Assembly (NCBI RefSeq): GCF_932526225.1
Contig: NC_064040.1
Span: 12,686,856 to 12,750,855, forward strand
Direction of reading: 5' to 3'
DNA: 64,000 nt
DNA from: Nematostella vectensis
Lineage: Eukaryota > Cnidaria > Anthozoa > Actiniaria > Edwardsiidae
In this document: positions 12,536 to 24,532 of the stretch, one piece after another
Layout: every line of letters begins with the position of its first letter
Numbering within the stretch: the stretch's first letter is position 1
Translations under genes and position numbers: made by a program
The notes under the pieces: generated by a model
Told to the model about the DNA's origin: nothing
Seen by the model: only the letters and a program-made list of their open reading frames with translations
Database searches by the model: none

Positions 12536-12843
12536 GAGTTATAGGAACGTTTCACATGAGCTACTCTGGTTATGCTTAATCGCAGACGAGTCCATCAGTT
12601 ATTTTTGGCTCTAACTGATGTAAACTCTGACTGGGTTCAGTCTCCGGTCGCGTGTCATGCCGGTTCAGTAAGCGTGGAATGCACTTCTAGAATCTCCCGC
12701 CTGAATGAGCTTGTTTTGAACAGCAAATGCTATTCATACACAAATCGCATGGATAGAAGAAGAGAGCTATACACACATGCGTTCACGTTTAAGGCTCTCG
12801 CGTTATCAATACAAAACAGCAGCGATTATACAAAATTATCGGA

Positions 12844-13368
12844 ATGGAAGATGGAAAAGCGAAAACGAATCCAGCTTATCAGGAGGAGGATTTCATTGAT
12901 ATGAACGACCTTGAGAAAGTGCTGTCGGACTACACTCGGTCGTACTACGATGCCGATCCGATTCATGCAAGTTTTCAAAGAAAGTCACCCACTAAAGTCG
13001 CATCTTCGCCTGAAAAGGAAGAAAATAATGATTTGAGTGAAAATAAGTCTTTGAGTGATCACCAAGAAACACAAGAGCAAAAGTGGCATCGAAATGCCAG
13101 TCATAACAGCACGTCATGGCAGAACATAAACATCCACGAGTCATTAGCAAAGGAATTAGCGCGGGATGAGACGCAATCGAATGAGAGGAGGAGGGCGCAA
13201 GCGAACAGTGAACAGAAGACGGATCCGGTAACCATGTCACGCCAAGATAGGACGCACCAAGTCCACACAAAGCATGTCCTAATGACAGCTAGTGGTTTGG
13301 TTATCATAGTGTTAGCAATGTTGTTGACTGTTATTGTGCTTATTCTAGAGGGTGTACTGAGGCCTTAG
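12844..13368 (+). CDS. Orphan first exon B of the membrane collagen family
   Basis: This open frame encodes 174 aa: a hydrophilic tail, then one hydrophobic span at about 146-169. This is the same layout as the family's first exons. An NPAY motif (residues 9-12) matches the NPAY in gene C and could bind PTB or endocytic adaptors. The CxC motif that follows the span in the other genes is missing, and the frame stops soon after. A weak phase-1 donor is possible at 13351/13352. No collagen or cysteine-rich exon lies between it and copy 2. It may be a relic, an alternative first exon for copy 2, or a small one-span protein. Confidence 0.5.
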   Translation: MEDGKAKTNPAYQEEDFIDMNDLEKVLSDYTRSYYDADPIHASFQRKSPTKVASSPEKEENNDLSENKSLSDHQETQEQKWHRNASHNSTSWQNINIHESLAKELARDETQSNERRRAQANSEQKTDPVTMSRQDRTHQVHTKHVLMTASGLVIIVLAMLLTVIVLILEGVLRP

Positions 13369-13448
13369 TTCATAGCAATGGTGCTGGATACCGTGTCAGT
13401 ATGCGGTCACATGGGTACAAATGCGACATTCTACAGGCCAGTAGCCAC

Positions 13449-13464
13449 GGGGGGGGGGGGGGGG
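13449..13464 (+). repeat. G16 homopolymer
   Basis: Sixteen consecutive G residues lie between GTAGCCAC and CTAC. This is a possible quadruplex-forming or slippage-prone site. Confidence 0.9.
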
Positions 13465-13572
13465 CTACGACTGAAAAATCCGCTCTAACAACTGCGATCT
13501 AAGACGAGCTACCCAAGAAAAAATGGTCCGCCAAATGGATAAACGACATATTCACAGGTAGCTCTATAACCC

Positions 13573-13770
13573 AAACCCAACCTCACTATTAAAAAGAAAC
13601 CTCGATATTGTGGCCATACAGGAACAAACCCAACCTCACTATTAAAAAGAAACCTCGATATTTTGGCCATACAGGAACAAACCCAACCTCACTATTAAAA
13701 AGAAACCTCGATATTGTGGCCATACAGGAACAAACCCAACCTCACTATTAAAAAGAAACCTCGATATTGT
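13573..13770 (+). repeat. 53-base tandem repeat
   Basis: Nearly four copies of a 53-base unit starting AACCCAACCTCACTATTAAA are almost identical to one another. Landmarks repeat at 13576, 13629, 13682 and 13735. Confidence 0.93.
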
Positions 13771-13784
13771 GCCCCCCCCTTTCT

Positions 13785-13935
13785 GCTATCCCTTAGGGGT
13801 GTTCAAAATTTTCCCGCTTTTGCTATCCCTTAGGGGTGTTCAAAATTTTCTCTCTTCTGCTGTCCCTTAGGAGGTGTTTAAAATTTTCCCTCTTCTGTTA
13901 TATCTTAAAAGGTGTTTAGAATTTGCCTCTTCTGC
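13785..13935 (+). repeat. About 38-base tandem repeat
   Basis: Four diverged copies of a unit near GCTATCCCTTAGGGGTGTTC followed by AAAATTTTCC abut the 53-base array. No coding potential is seen. Confidence 0.85.
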
Positions 13936-14010
13936 TATACCTCACGCGGGGCCTCACCCGTCTGGACTATCACATCATGATAACAACTGGATATAAATGC
14001 AATCAGAACA

Positions 14011-14911
14011 TAGTCTCCTTCGCAGCCCCCAGCGGTCGGAGTCACACAACGCTTCCCGCCCGTAGGGGCTGCTCAGATTCGAACAACATTCCTTTCCCAT
14101 TGTCTGTACATCAAGATGATTTTCAAACGGCTAATCCAATAAAATGCCTCTCCATTGTACAATTAAGCCAATAAAAAATACAATTGAACTGTCATTTTGT
14201 TTTAGCGGGTAATCATACTCAGCTGAGAAACAAAATATATATATTCGGAAAATCTTCCCCTAACTTCGGCAAAATGATCCAACTGTGTCTCGTTGACTTT
14301 GAAAGTTTAGAGAATCGAAAAGACTTGTTCAAGACCAGCGGTCGGAGTCACACAACACACAAGTTTCAAAGAGCAAAAGATAATTTTCAGTCTATACAAA
14401 AAGCAATCAAAAGTGCATTCAAACGAGAAAAACCGAGAATCAAGCGTCTGCTTAGCGCTGCAGGCGATGGGAAAACACCAAAAGCTTCGAAAGTGTTGCA
14501 ATTTCCCGTCGCAACGCCATGTACTACTTGCGCTTCTTTCTCCCATGATGACTTCGAGAATGATTTAGGATGCTGGACCCAACAAGGCTCCCTATAAAGG
14601 TTTCTTTCCCCCAATTTACCAGAATCTTATCAACAAGTGCAACAGTTTGGTCTTGTGTTTCGTACATTCTCGCATCTCACAGGGTTTACTAGCACTAAAC
14701 AAACAAGTGTTGGTTCTCACGCTTCTTCTTTGAATGATAATACACGGATCGTGATTGGTTTGCTTGCCATGGCGAGAACGGTTCTCGAAATATGGTGCCC
14801 AAAATTTGATTGGCTAAAAGCGGCGAAGGAATGTAGTTCAAATCTGAGCAGCCCCTACGGGCGGGGAGCGCTGTGTGAGACTCCGACCGCTGGGGGCTGC
14901 GAAGGAGACTA
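14011..14911. mobile_element. Complete MULE-type MITE (901 bases)
   Basis: Long terminal inverted repeats of about 70 bases begin TAGTCTCCTTCGCAGCCCCC. ATCAGAACA is duplicated at 14002-14010 and 14912-14920. A 9-base target duplication with long inverted repeats is the Mutator-like signature. The interior has no recognisable transposase. Confidence 0.88.
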
Positions 14912-15739
14912 ATCAGAACACAGATGTGCTCAATAATGCAGTCTCTTCTCTTCTCAAGTAAAGTAGTGCCGTCAAAGATCCCAGTATCACTTGGTACCTC
15001 TCGTTACACTTGTTCTTGCTTTTTTTATGTTTCTGGAGTTTGCGTCCCTCGGAGTGTCTTGAGAAGTAAGGCCACAGGGGGTTCGCGCGCATCCCCTCCC
15101 CTGGCTGCCAAAAAGTGGGCCATTTTTAATTAAGGAATCTTTAGATACTATACTATCCATATCATACCCCCTCCCCCCTCGCACCCCCCTACCCCCCACC
15201 GTCCAATCCTTGGTACGCGCCTGGATCTTAATCAAATAAATGCATATCAGCCAATTCGATTGTCCTATGTTTATTTGCGAACATTTGCATTTGTAACGGT
15301 ACATGAAAAGAACGGCGTCTGAACTAGGCCTTAAGGTCCGGTCTCTGTCACACTCTCTAGGAATGCGTGACTATTTTCTCTAGCCCTAGCTATTTTCTCT
15401 AGCTCGCATACGAAATCCCAAAATCCTAAAAAAAGCTGGTAACCATTCTATCTTGAATCATTGTTTTCACCCCCTATAGTCTCATGCAAAAATAATAAAA
15501 TATAGATGCTGATAGCGAAACTTGTTTTGGAGTGAACTGTGTTTCATATTCATTTTCAAGTCAAGGAAGTCAAGCGAATAGCGTGTAATTTATGAACGAA
15601 CTAATATCCATCGAGTGTTGCATGCAGCTAAAGACCTTGTGATTCGGAAGCTTTTTCCTTTCTTATTGATCTACTAAAGAGAAGTCCTTCAGGGGCATTT
15701 TCATTTCTTATCTTGAAGAAAGGGGTTCGATACAAAATA

Positions 15740-18700
15740 ATGGCTCGACGAGATCAGTCATCAAGCTACTACGAAGTCGAACCCGCAGAACCATACGAGA
15801 TGCCAATCGATTCAGACAAGCCAAGAAAACCTGCATTAAACAAACAAGCAGCTCAAACGCAAATTCAAGACAAAGCAGACTCTCAATACGAACCTCTACA
15901 TAACGACCACCAGTATCACTCACTTGCGCTTCAAGACCGAACAAATACAAACAATAAAAGCAAAGTATTAAGTCGGGAAAATCTCGGATTTGCTCCGGCT
16001 TTTGCCGAGCAACCATCGGCGATCAGTCGTCAAAGCCTCGAGAAGGAAACGCATGGTAAGAACATAAGAAAAGTGGAAGGCTCGGGAAGTCGATTTGAAT
16101 CGGTCAGGAAACCTGTCAGATGTCTTATTATTACGACATTAGTAATCAGTGTCGTATCTATGCTGGTTGCGCTTTTGGTCGCTACAGGCACTGTATCGGG
16201 GAGACAGTGTTCGTGTGAAGTCACAGGTGAGTTCAGCTTCCTTACTCAATTTTCAATGTTTAGTGAATCGTGCCTTTTGATATCACTGTGCTTTATTCGT
16301 GAGGTTGCGTATTAGTGTTTTTTCTTCCTGTTTTATTCAATTTTGGAGTATGTAAGGTATTGATCAATGTCGTTGAATATTTGCGACTATTTAGAAGCGT
16401 GCTTTTAGAGGGGTTCCTTGCTGCGCAGTAGAAGCAGCGATGGCAAGACATTTCAGGGCACGTTTCCAGCAAGGCTGTTCATTGCTTGATTATTTGTTGA
16501 AAAACAAATAAATAGCTAATCGATAAAGTTTCTTAGAGGGACAATATACATGCAAGTGAATCAAGTCGATTGTTTCATCTTCTTATTTGCATGCAATGGC
16601 CTTGAATACGGCTCATGTTTAATATATGACGTTTGAACTTAGCCTAATACGATTTATTCCCAGAGTCCAAGGTTCAAGAAATGCAAGCCAACACCCTCAA
16701 ACTACAAAGAGATTTTGAAGAACTTCAAAGAAATTTCACGAGTCTGGTTTTATCTGGCTTGAAAGGCGACAAGGGCCCACAAGGGCCTAAAGGCGATACG
16801 GGTATCACAGGCCCACAAGGGCCTAAAGGCGATACGGGTATCACAGGCCCAGAAGGGCCTAAAGGCGATACGGGTATCACAGGCCCAGAAGGGCCTAAAG
16901 GCGATACGGGTATCACAGGCCCACAAGGGCCTAAAGGCGATACGGGTATCACAGGCCCACAAGGGCCTAAAGGCGACACGGGTATCACAGGCCCACAAGG
17001 GCCTAAAGGCGATACGGGTATCACAGGCCCAGAAGGGCCTAAAGGCGATACGGGTATCACAGGCCCAGAAGGGCCTAAAGGCGATACGGGTATCACAGGC
17101 CCACAAGGGCCTAAAGGCGATACGGGTATCACAGGCCCACAAGGGCCTAAAGGCGACACGGGTATCACAGGCCCACAAGGGCCTAAAGGCGACACGGGTA
17201 ACAAAGGTGACCAAGGGGTGCAAGGATTAAGAGGATACAATGGTACACAGGGAGCCAAAGGAGAAGCAGGGACTTCCAACCTCAACGCGTGCGAATTCAA
17301 GATAGCGACATATTCCTCAAGTCCCGGAGTGTCTGGTCAGACGAGTATCACAGTAACGGAGGCAGCGGTAAGCGAGGCAGCGTTCAATGCGGTGTATTTC
17401 ATAGAGGAGACACTTCTTTCCAAATATCACAGGTTATTGTGTTTTCGACTAGGCACATAAGAGTTTCCTATTTGCCGTATGCTGTACTGTGCTGTGCTTT
17501 TGTGAAGATCTTTAACATCGGGAGTATAAATTAATTTTTCGATGGTCATTTTACAAATCAACTCACTATTTCGAGTTTTGGAGGTGAGCGGTCCGGTATC
17601 GCGGGGTCCGGATAGTAGGATACCGGACCTCACGATAGCCAGTCAGAGCGCGCGATTTGATGGATACATGATAAATGACAGTTTCTTGAAAAGTGTTGCC
17701 CTACCAGTCCCCCCCCCCCCCCCCCCACCGCGGTGCCTGAAAACACCCCAGGTATTTTTATTTGATACCCTCACTCTCAGGGGCGTACGCAGCCTATAGG
17801 CCTGCAGTCACTGGACTGCAAAAAAAAATCGGCTAATTTGCATAACAGGGATAAAAATCAAATATTTACTCATTCATTTTTATGTACGTAGTTTTATATA
17901 TACGGTGAGGAAAAAAACTTTAATTTTCTTAATCATTTAGTCCACAGATGATTTCCAAACATACTGTTATGTCGTTCAGTGCCATGCGACGACTGATTTC
18001 CTATCTCAGATCAAGGATGAAAGAGGATCATGTAATAAAGTCTGACGTATTGCCGCCAATTTCTAACCCAAAAGCGGGAGCTAAAAACCTTCACGGGGAT
18101 GCGGGCCACGCCCTCATCCAGCTTTTGAATGCTTTGACTGCAACTTTGTAAAATCCTGCGTACGCCCCTGACTCTAGAAGATGCCCTAAGACCACAAAAA
18201 CAGTGTGTGACAGAGTAGAATAAGTCAGTTCGGCGGATGGCTCGAAAGTTTACGGAGACAAACAAATTTGCAGCTTCACGACGCGAGCGCTGGGACAGAA
18301 CTAAATTTATTCCAAAACATGCAGAAATCACACACGTCTGGACACTTTACAAATAAGGTCATGACATCTATATAAGGAAATTAAACAAAGGCTACCCAAA
18401 ATAAGAGGAATAAAAACACGCACACACTCTTTACAACATACACACGCACAAGATAAAGTCAAGTCCATTTCACACTGTCACAAGTGAATACTCAACAACG
18501 CACGTATTCTGTGACAAAATTTACAGCAGCGGGCGGTTACTTTTGCGGTGTTACAAAGAATACAGAGAGCTACGATGTGAGATTTTGTTTATAGGACTTA
18601 TATTTCATCTATGGCATATAGAAAAAAATTAACTCTGCACCAAATGCTCTGATGCATCAGATAGAATAACAGCTCCCATGGTGCCCTGATCTAGACAAAA

Positions 18701-19650
18701 TTGAACCAATATTATCTATGATTACAAGACAAAGGACTGGATTGCTGTGACTGGCCATAGTCTTTGATGAGGCTACTAGAATATAATGCCCTAGGCCTTA
18801 GTGTCAAGCTTGTTGTTGCATGTTAATTAAAGGAGAGTCATGCCGCCATTTTATGCTCCCGCTCAATGGCGAGTCACACAAAGCATCCATTTCCATCGGC
18901 TAATTCAATCAAGAAACCAAGATATTTTCAATAAAATATAGTCAATAAAATATCAGAGCTCATTCGTAGATTATTATTTTGATGTTTCCTTGCAAAAAAA
19001 AGCGCTGTATTTTCAATGATAAACAATAACAAAGGAGTGGATGATTAACATTCTTTAATGATCAATTTTCAGTGCCATGGCAAGCCTTGAAATATTGGGG
19101 GGGTGGTCGATACTAAGAAATTAAGAAAATTTGGGGGCACAGCCACGCCCCTACTGGTCATTTCTTATACTAAATAAAATGCAGTGCACTTGTTTGATTG
19201 TTCGACTTATGTTAGGGATGGCACTTTTCCAGCTTGCACGAATTGTTTACCAACCAATGACCAAAGATATGCGGGCTCTGGGAACGAGATTGCCATCAAT
19301 GTTGCATTCTTATCGGCTAAGCTCCATACAAATAGGAAATAATTGCGTCAATTTCTAGAAAGTTTCCTCTCTTGTACTGTAGCCCACACCTATTATTTTC
19401 TACCTACAGCTCTGGCTAAAGGTGTAATTAAAATAAGTCATGTTTGGTTTTTATACAGGACAAGAGGATCTTTGTTGCTGGCTGCAGCAGTAACAGAGCT
19501 GATGTCGTCCAACAGGGTCCAAAGCAAATATCTGGTGGGTTGAATGTCTTCGTGTGCGTGTGTTATGGAGATGCTGAAGGATACTCTAGCAGAACTGGAA
19601 ATCTCGAATGCCACATCGCCTACACAGAGTGCCCACGAACAACGCCATAA
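15740..19650 (+). CDS. Type II membrane collagen-like protein, duplicate copy 2
   Basis: Exons 15740-16226, 16664-17367 and 19459-19650 give 460 aa. The architecture matches copy 1: tail, one membrane span, CSC, coil, collagen and cysteine-rich end. The collagen exon holds twelve 36-base units against five in copy 1, making about 57 Gly-X-Y triplets. Exon 1 differs from copy 1 at seven bases. Six of them change an amino acid, all within the cytoplasmic tail. Exon 3 is identical in both. An upstream in-frame ATG at 15713 would add nine residues, but the downstream ATG is the one shared with copy 1. With its native 5' flank intact, this is the likelier functional copy. Confidence 0.88.
16774..17205 (+). 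repeat. 36-base collagen-coding repeat, 12 units
   Basis: Twelve units encode [12 protein letters not shown]. The order of variants (x = Q,Q,E,E,Q,Q,Q,E,E,Q,Q,Q) and of the GAC/GAT codon shows a 180-base (five-unit) block repeated in tandem. For example, the E units recur 180 bases apart. Confidence 0.94.
17778..18170. mobile_element. hAT-like short element in intron 2 of copy 2
   Basis: This is the duplicate of 7869-8263, with the same CAGGGGCGTACGCAG ends and flanking ACTCT. A tract of about 17 C lies just upstream (17709-17726), longer than in copy 1. Confidence 0.8.
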
Positions 19651-19764
19651 GGATGACAAAGACATTTGTTATGCATCCACTAAGTGCTGTTGGTAGCCCC
19701 ACTTACTTTATTGATTAAATTCAGCTGACATACTTCCATTGAATATGCCATTCCAGGTATAAGT

Positions 19765-19899
19765 TTGCGCGCGCATAACCATAGAAACCTACCTCAACTA
19801 CCAGAATGCAGCGCGCGCTTTTTTAAGCTTACATCAAACGAAGCACGCGCTGCATGCCGGTAGTTGAGGTACGTTCCCATGGTGAGTGCGCGCGCATGC
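19765..19899. repeat. Foldback repeat downstream of copy 2
   Basis: This is the duplicate of the foldback at 9861-9995. The arms are about 57 bases with a short loop. Confidence 0.75.
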
Positions 19900-20470
19900 T
19901 TTAAAGGCGCGTAACCAGGATCGGCTGAGGGGGCCTGCGCCGTCAAAGGTATTATAAGGAAAAAGCACAGTATGTGAATATTCCTTTATAAGGAATGACC
20001 CTTTTTTGGTCGCATAGGGGGGATACGCGAGAAACCCACCCTGTGTATGGGCCTGAATTATTTTACGTTTTTTGAGACATGAAAGTAACACGAACTTTGC
20101 ACAACACTATCACATACCATCATAAGAAGTGTAGCTTCTTTATAAAAGTGCGTAAATGTATAGTCAATGTTAGTCAATACTCAAGAATATAAAATAATAA
20201 TCTAGAATATAAAATAATAAATAAAACTGTTTATAATTTTTTATTGATTCTCAAATGAAAAAAACTCCTACCAGACGACAAAATTTTTGAGTGATACGGA
20301 ACTATACCCGCTGCTACGGAACTACTCCCACTATGTGCAAACAGAAAACAACATATAAATCAATAAAATTTTAAAATGTGTAGTCTTTTCTGTGCATATC
20401 ATATGCATAAGTAAATTTGTAGTCGTCTGAGAAAAAAAAACATTAGCATTGGGCCCCCTCAAAAAAAAAA

Positions 20471-21899
20471 ATTACAATAATACAATCTTAATATGAAGTG
20501 ATACGGAACCGCTTATCGTAATGTACCTACCTATATAAAGTAAATTCTTTCTTGTTTTCACAACACAAGATTTATTCCACACAAGTTTACCCGGCTATTA
20601 TTTCACTGCAAAAATGGTCATACAATACAATTTAAGGGATTACAGTAAATACATATATGTACAAATAAACAAGTATACTTACATTCAGGGTGCCAAATCC
20701 AGGGGAATTACAGCAATTCAACGACAAATAATTCTATAATTTAAAAAAAATACTCCGACTTCTAAAAACAAACTCATTTCTACTTCGTCCCCCGTCCGCT
20801 GCTGGGCGCCCCTAGGTAGAGAAGGGGCCACAGGCATTCCGCGCAGGAAAACGTCACAACATCCCGCCCCCAATGAACGACCCGGGGGCGCGTTCATAAC
20901 CATGCTCGAAGATCCAGCGTACTTTGCGGGCGCTCTCAAGGGTCACTGCCGCAGAAGAGCCACTGAAAAAATTTCCTAGTAAGACTAGTTCTGTGGGCGT
21001 GACTCGTAGGAAGCTTAACCCTATTCAGACTGGGCTATTTTGAGCTGTCTGTGACAGGGGGCGTACTTTATGAACCGCTAAAGCTATGAACATCAAACTT
21101 ACAGACAATGATCACCAGCATGCGAAGAATCGTCACGCTCTATTTTGGGTGTGGTCGAGTCAATAATGGCGTCATAATGACGTCATAAATACGATGTCTA
21201 GATATTCTTTCGAATATTGCCTAAATTATTAGATATCGGGTTGAAATCATTTAATATGTAAAAATCAATCTTTTAACGGCCTTACAATGCAAAAAGTCCA
21301 TGAAAACGTTTATAATCATTTTTTTGGAATAATTACCGCCTTCTTGGGTCCGCCATCTTGGATCCTTTTTTTTATTTGCAAAAGAAAAAAAAATATGTAA
21401 TTATTTCAAAAAAGTATTTGCATGCTTGTATTACTGCTCATAGAAATGATAAATGCACAATAATAGCTTTGTGTCATCTAGAAAATCTAGTGACATTTTT
21501 AGGCCTGGATCAGTATTTTCAGGACCTTGGTCACGGTATTTCATGTTACGGACCTCCCAGCCTGAAAAAAAAACTTTGAGAGAGCAAATTTACCCACCCC
21601 TTCCCCCCAAATATCCCAGGTAAAAAAATTCTACGCTGTTGTGAAAAAAATATGAAAAAAAAAAACACTACCGATGAAATCAAAATTATTCTGACGGAAT
21701 TAAGTACAGTTTATTTTTTCGAGATACCAAAATGGAATGTCAGAAATATGCTCCTTTTCGGTCTTAGCAACAGAGAAGGCGTCGAGTAAGTCGTTTGACA
21801 AGGTTATCACGTCAGTTAAGGGTCGACCAGCAATGGCGTCGTCTTATGGGGCCAGGAGCTACGAGCATCTTGGAATGAGGCGCGCGAGAACTTTGTAGG
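20471..21899. other. Spacer with one possible terminal exon
   Basis: The stretch is mostly AT-rich with no convincing gene. On the minus strand, 20854-20962 could be a last exon: it follows a TTTTTTCAG acceptor and stays open for about 35 codons to a stop, ending FIGGGML. I do not recognise the peptide and no upstream exon was found, so this is tentative. Confidence 0.3.
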
Positions 21900-21910
21900 C
21901 CCCTATGATT

Positions 21911-22834
21911 TCAAAGTGCTTTCTGAGGTGGAGAGCATTGGGAAAGGATTGATAAAATTTCGCTCCACAGCTTCACCATAGTTTCCTTCAGGCGACAGCA
22001 CTCGTAGGAGATTATTATACTTGCTCCCCATGACGAGATTGCCCTCGGACATGTTCGAGTACACGTACATGTCTTGAAAGGGATGTAGTTCTTCGATGGC
22101 CATATCAGTCTCCTTGGAGGCAATACGAATGGTAGTGGTAATACGAAATCCTCGAAGCCTGCGAATTGGCTCAGGTCGTCGTAGCTCAAGGGTACCCAAT
22201 TCTCTAGAGCTTTATTTATTTCGGCTTGGCCAAACTGATAGTCGGGCGGGAGAATACCATCATCAGGATGCAATTGCATGGCCCATTCCCCCGAAACCCA
22301 TTGCTTGAATCCTAAAACCTTGGCTACTCGTGGACGTAGGAGGAGTTGAACGTCCTCCCCGATCTTGATGGTGGTCTTTTTCGATGTAGTAGCTATCGTC
22401 ATGTCCACATCCTTGTGCCTTTGACCAAGTTGCTGTATCACAGTTGCTCGATCCTTGTTGAATTGATCGATAGCCTTCTTGAGATTGAAAGCAACTTCGT
22501 GCCATTTCGGGACTTTGAAGTCGTCCAGTTTGATATACGTCCATTTGTGATTAATTTTTTCGTCGTGGACGCGTGCTCGAGGGTTATCTTTGTTAGCCTG
22601 GAGCCAACTGGCTTCGGGCACTTCATGGTTGATCCAGATATCATGATCTCGTGGTAGGAATTTTTTCCACGTGTGAGGGTAAATCAACGGCACCAAGGCC
22701 ACTTCCCACTGCCCCTCACGCAAATCCAGTGTCTTTGGCTTGCGTATGGAAAAATCGTTAATGGTATTGCCGGGTAAGGCGCCTTGAATGGCATCGCTGG
22801 GTAACGTCACGTGGAAATGATGTTGGTCTGTCAT
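21911..22834 (-). pseudogene. Polinton-associated ORF, candidate capsid-related protein
   Basis: The frame starts at an ATG at 22834 (MTDQHHFHVTLPSD) and runs about 230 residues. It then appears to shift near 22130 into the frame that holds DMYVYSNMSEGN and LLRVLSPEGN. I recall similar N-termini (F-x-V-T-L-P-S ... G-x-W-E-V-x-L ... Y-P-x-T-W) in proteins next to integrase and PolB genes in cnidarian elements. A jelly-roll minor capsid role is possible but unverified. The start overlaps the integrase end by a short out-of-frame stretch. Confidence 0.5.
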
Positions 22835-22868
22835 GGTGCACGAAACAAATGGGTGTAGGCCACGTGGA

Positions 22869-24437
22869 TCATAAGATTTTATGCACTTGTTGGGCAGACA
22901 CGCAACTGTTGTACTTGTCAGGCCATTCACGCCATTGCACGAAATACTCTTCGTTCCGTCCCTTCCCTCGCGTCCTGATCACCCGTTCGATGCGAAACAG
23001 ATCCCGTTGCTCGTCGAGACTGACGTGTTGCAGTTCGGGTTCGTAAAACCGTCCCTCTAACCACGTTCCATCGTACTCGCGAAGTCTGTACGCGTAGTTC
23101 TTCTGATTCGTGTTGTTGTACCGCTGACCCACCGTAAACACTTCTTCGGTCCAATTGGGAATGTACCCTTTGGCAAAGACGTGTTTGACTTTATTGATCC
23201 GCACCCTATCCCCCACGTTAAATTTGGGTGGAGCTCTCTTCTTCTTCTTTGGGAGCCCCAGTCTTTTCTTCCCGTACAAGATAGCCCACACTTCCTGAGC
23301 ATCGTCGTACGTGGCCACGTCCGCAGGAGCACGTCGGATGCTACGATGGTACGAGTGATTGTAATTGTGCACCAATAGTCCAGTTTCGAGTTCCGTTGTG
23401 CCTGCTGGTCATAGGCACAGAGGACGCTTAAATACAGTGCAAGCCTCGGTTTCAATTGAATCGATTGCAAATACCAGCGGAATAATGAAATATTCACAGG
23501 TTTTTGCTTTGTTTTATTCCAAGTCCCAGAGGATTCTCGCTGGTATGCCAATGAAATTTGCCTCAAGTCGAGGCTCACACTGTATTTATGCATCCTTAGT
23601 CTGTAAGTCCAGCGGTCATAGTGGAACTAGAAATTAGGCTATTGCGGTAACATGTCCACGTAACGGTCTTGTGCGTAAACCAACGCCACATCCAGGTCTT
23701 GAGAGTGCGATTGAATCGTTCGACCACAGAAGCTTTCAATTCACTTCGCGTGGAAAAGTGTTGGATCCCTTTGGATTTGAGAAACGCCTGAAAATTCGAT
23801 TCTTGAACTCGGTCCCATCGTCCATTTGAAGTTTTTCTGGCTGGCGTCCACCCTTGAAAATCAACTCAAACGCCTCGACGAGCCGTTTGCCCGTCTTGTC
23901 CTTGAGAGGGACCACCCATGCGTACTTGCTCAACACGTCAATCACGGTGAGTAAGTAGTTGTACCCGTCATTGTACGAGCGTAGCGCCTGCATGTCACAC
24001 ATATCCGCTTGCCATTGTTCGTCCATACCATTCACCACCACCCGTTGGCGTGGGTAGCGACGACGGTACGGTTTATGGAGCGTGTAGATGAACTGGCTCC
24101 GAAGCCACGAATTCACTTTGGCACTCCTTTGGAACGTACCACTCGGACTAATTTGTCCACTCCCCCCAAGGCTGCTAGATGATTCGGATCGTAATAAATT
24201 GGGCGAAGAAGACGATCGATCGTCTTCTGAGTCATCGTCTTCTTCTTCTTCATACTCTTCTTTTTTTCGCGCACGAACGATGGTGGGCGTAGGAGGGGGT
24301 GGGGCTGGGGGGCCATCGAGTTGCGACGAATGAATTTCGATTCGTCCCCCGCAACACGCAAAGAGACATCGTAAACGTTTCCACACCGTACGACAATCAA
24401 AACGCGGTTGAAGAGGAACCGCACCAAAGCAACCCAT
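22869..24437 (-). pseudogene. Polinton integrase with chromodomain, broken
   Basis: The N-terminal part (23736-24437) has a basic linker and the rve catalytic fold. The first acidic residue is in WQADMCDM and the second in LQMDDGTEF. A frameshift near 23750 moves the last catalytic glutamate (SVVERFNR) to another frame. A foldback MITE (23373-23644) then splits the gene. The C-terminal part (22869-23372) has KFNVGDRVRI and a chromodomain ending near EYFVQWREWPDKYNS. The enzyme would insert element DNA into chromosomes. With both lesions it cannot be made intact from this copy. Confidence 0.85.
23373..23644. mobile_element. Foldback MITE inside the integrase gene
   Basis: About 100-base imperfect inverted arms begin CAATAG and end CTATTG. 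Coding sequence for adjacent integrase residues resumes directly on both sides. The element adds stops in all useful frames. No clear target duplication was found. Confidence 0.78.
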
Positions 24438-24532
24438 GCTACAAGTGATTCCTTCCCTACCAACCCTTACCTTAACATCCTACTACCACAGAAAAGAAGG
24501 CTTTTATTAATCTACATCTCTCTCTTTAATTT

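Larger units (their letters stand above)
14002..20470. repeat. Segmental duplication, copy 2
   Basis: This block parallels 1-10570 without the 4.3 kb insertion. Small indels, a few substitutions and collagen repeat number separate the copies. The left flank includes the target duplication of the MULE-type MITE. Similarity stops near 20470, where copy 1 runs into the Penelope-like element. Confidence 0.93.

Noticed and set aside
13573-13935. Possible CRISPR-like array
   Set aside because: The units are contiguous tandem repeats without unique spacers, and the genome is animal.
16725-17300. Minus-strand proline-rich ORFs (also 7076-7399)
   Set aside because: They are shadows of the collagen repeats on the opposite strand, created by the 36-base periodicity.
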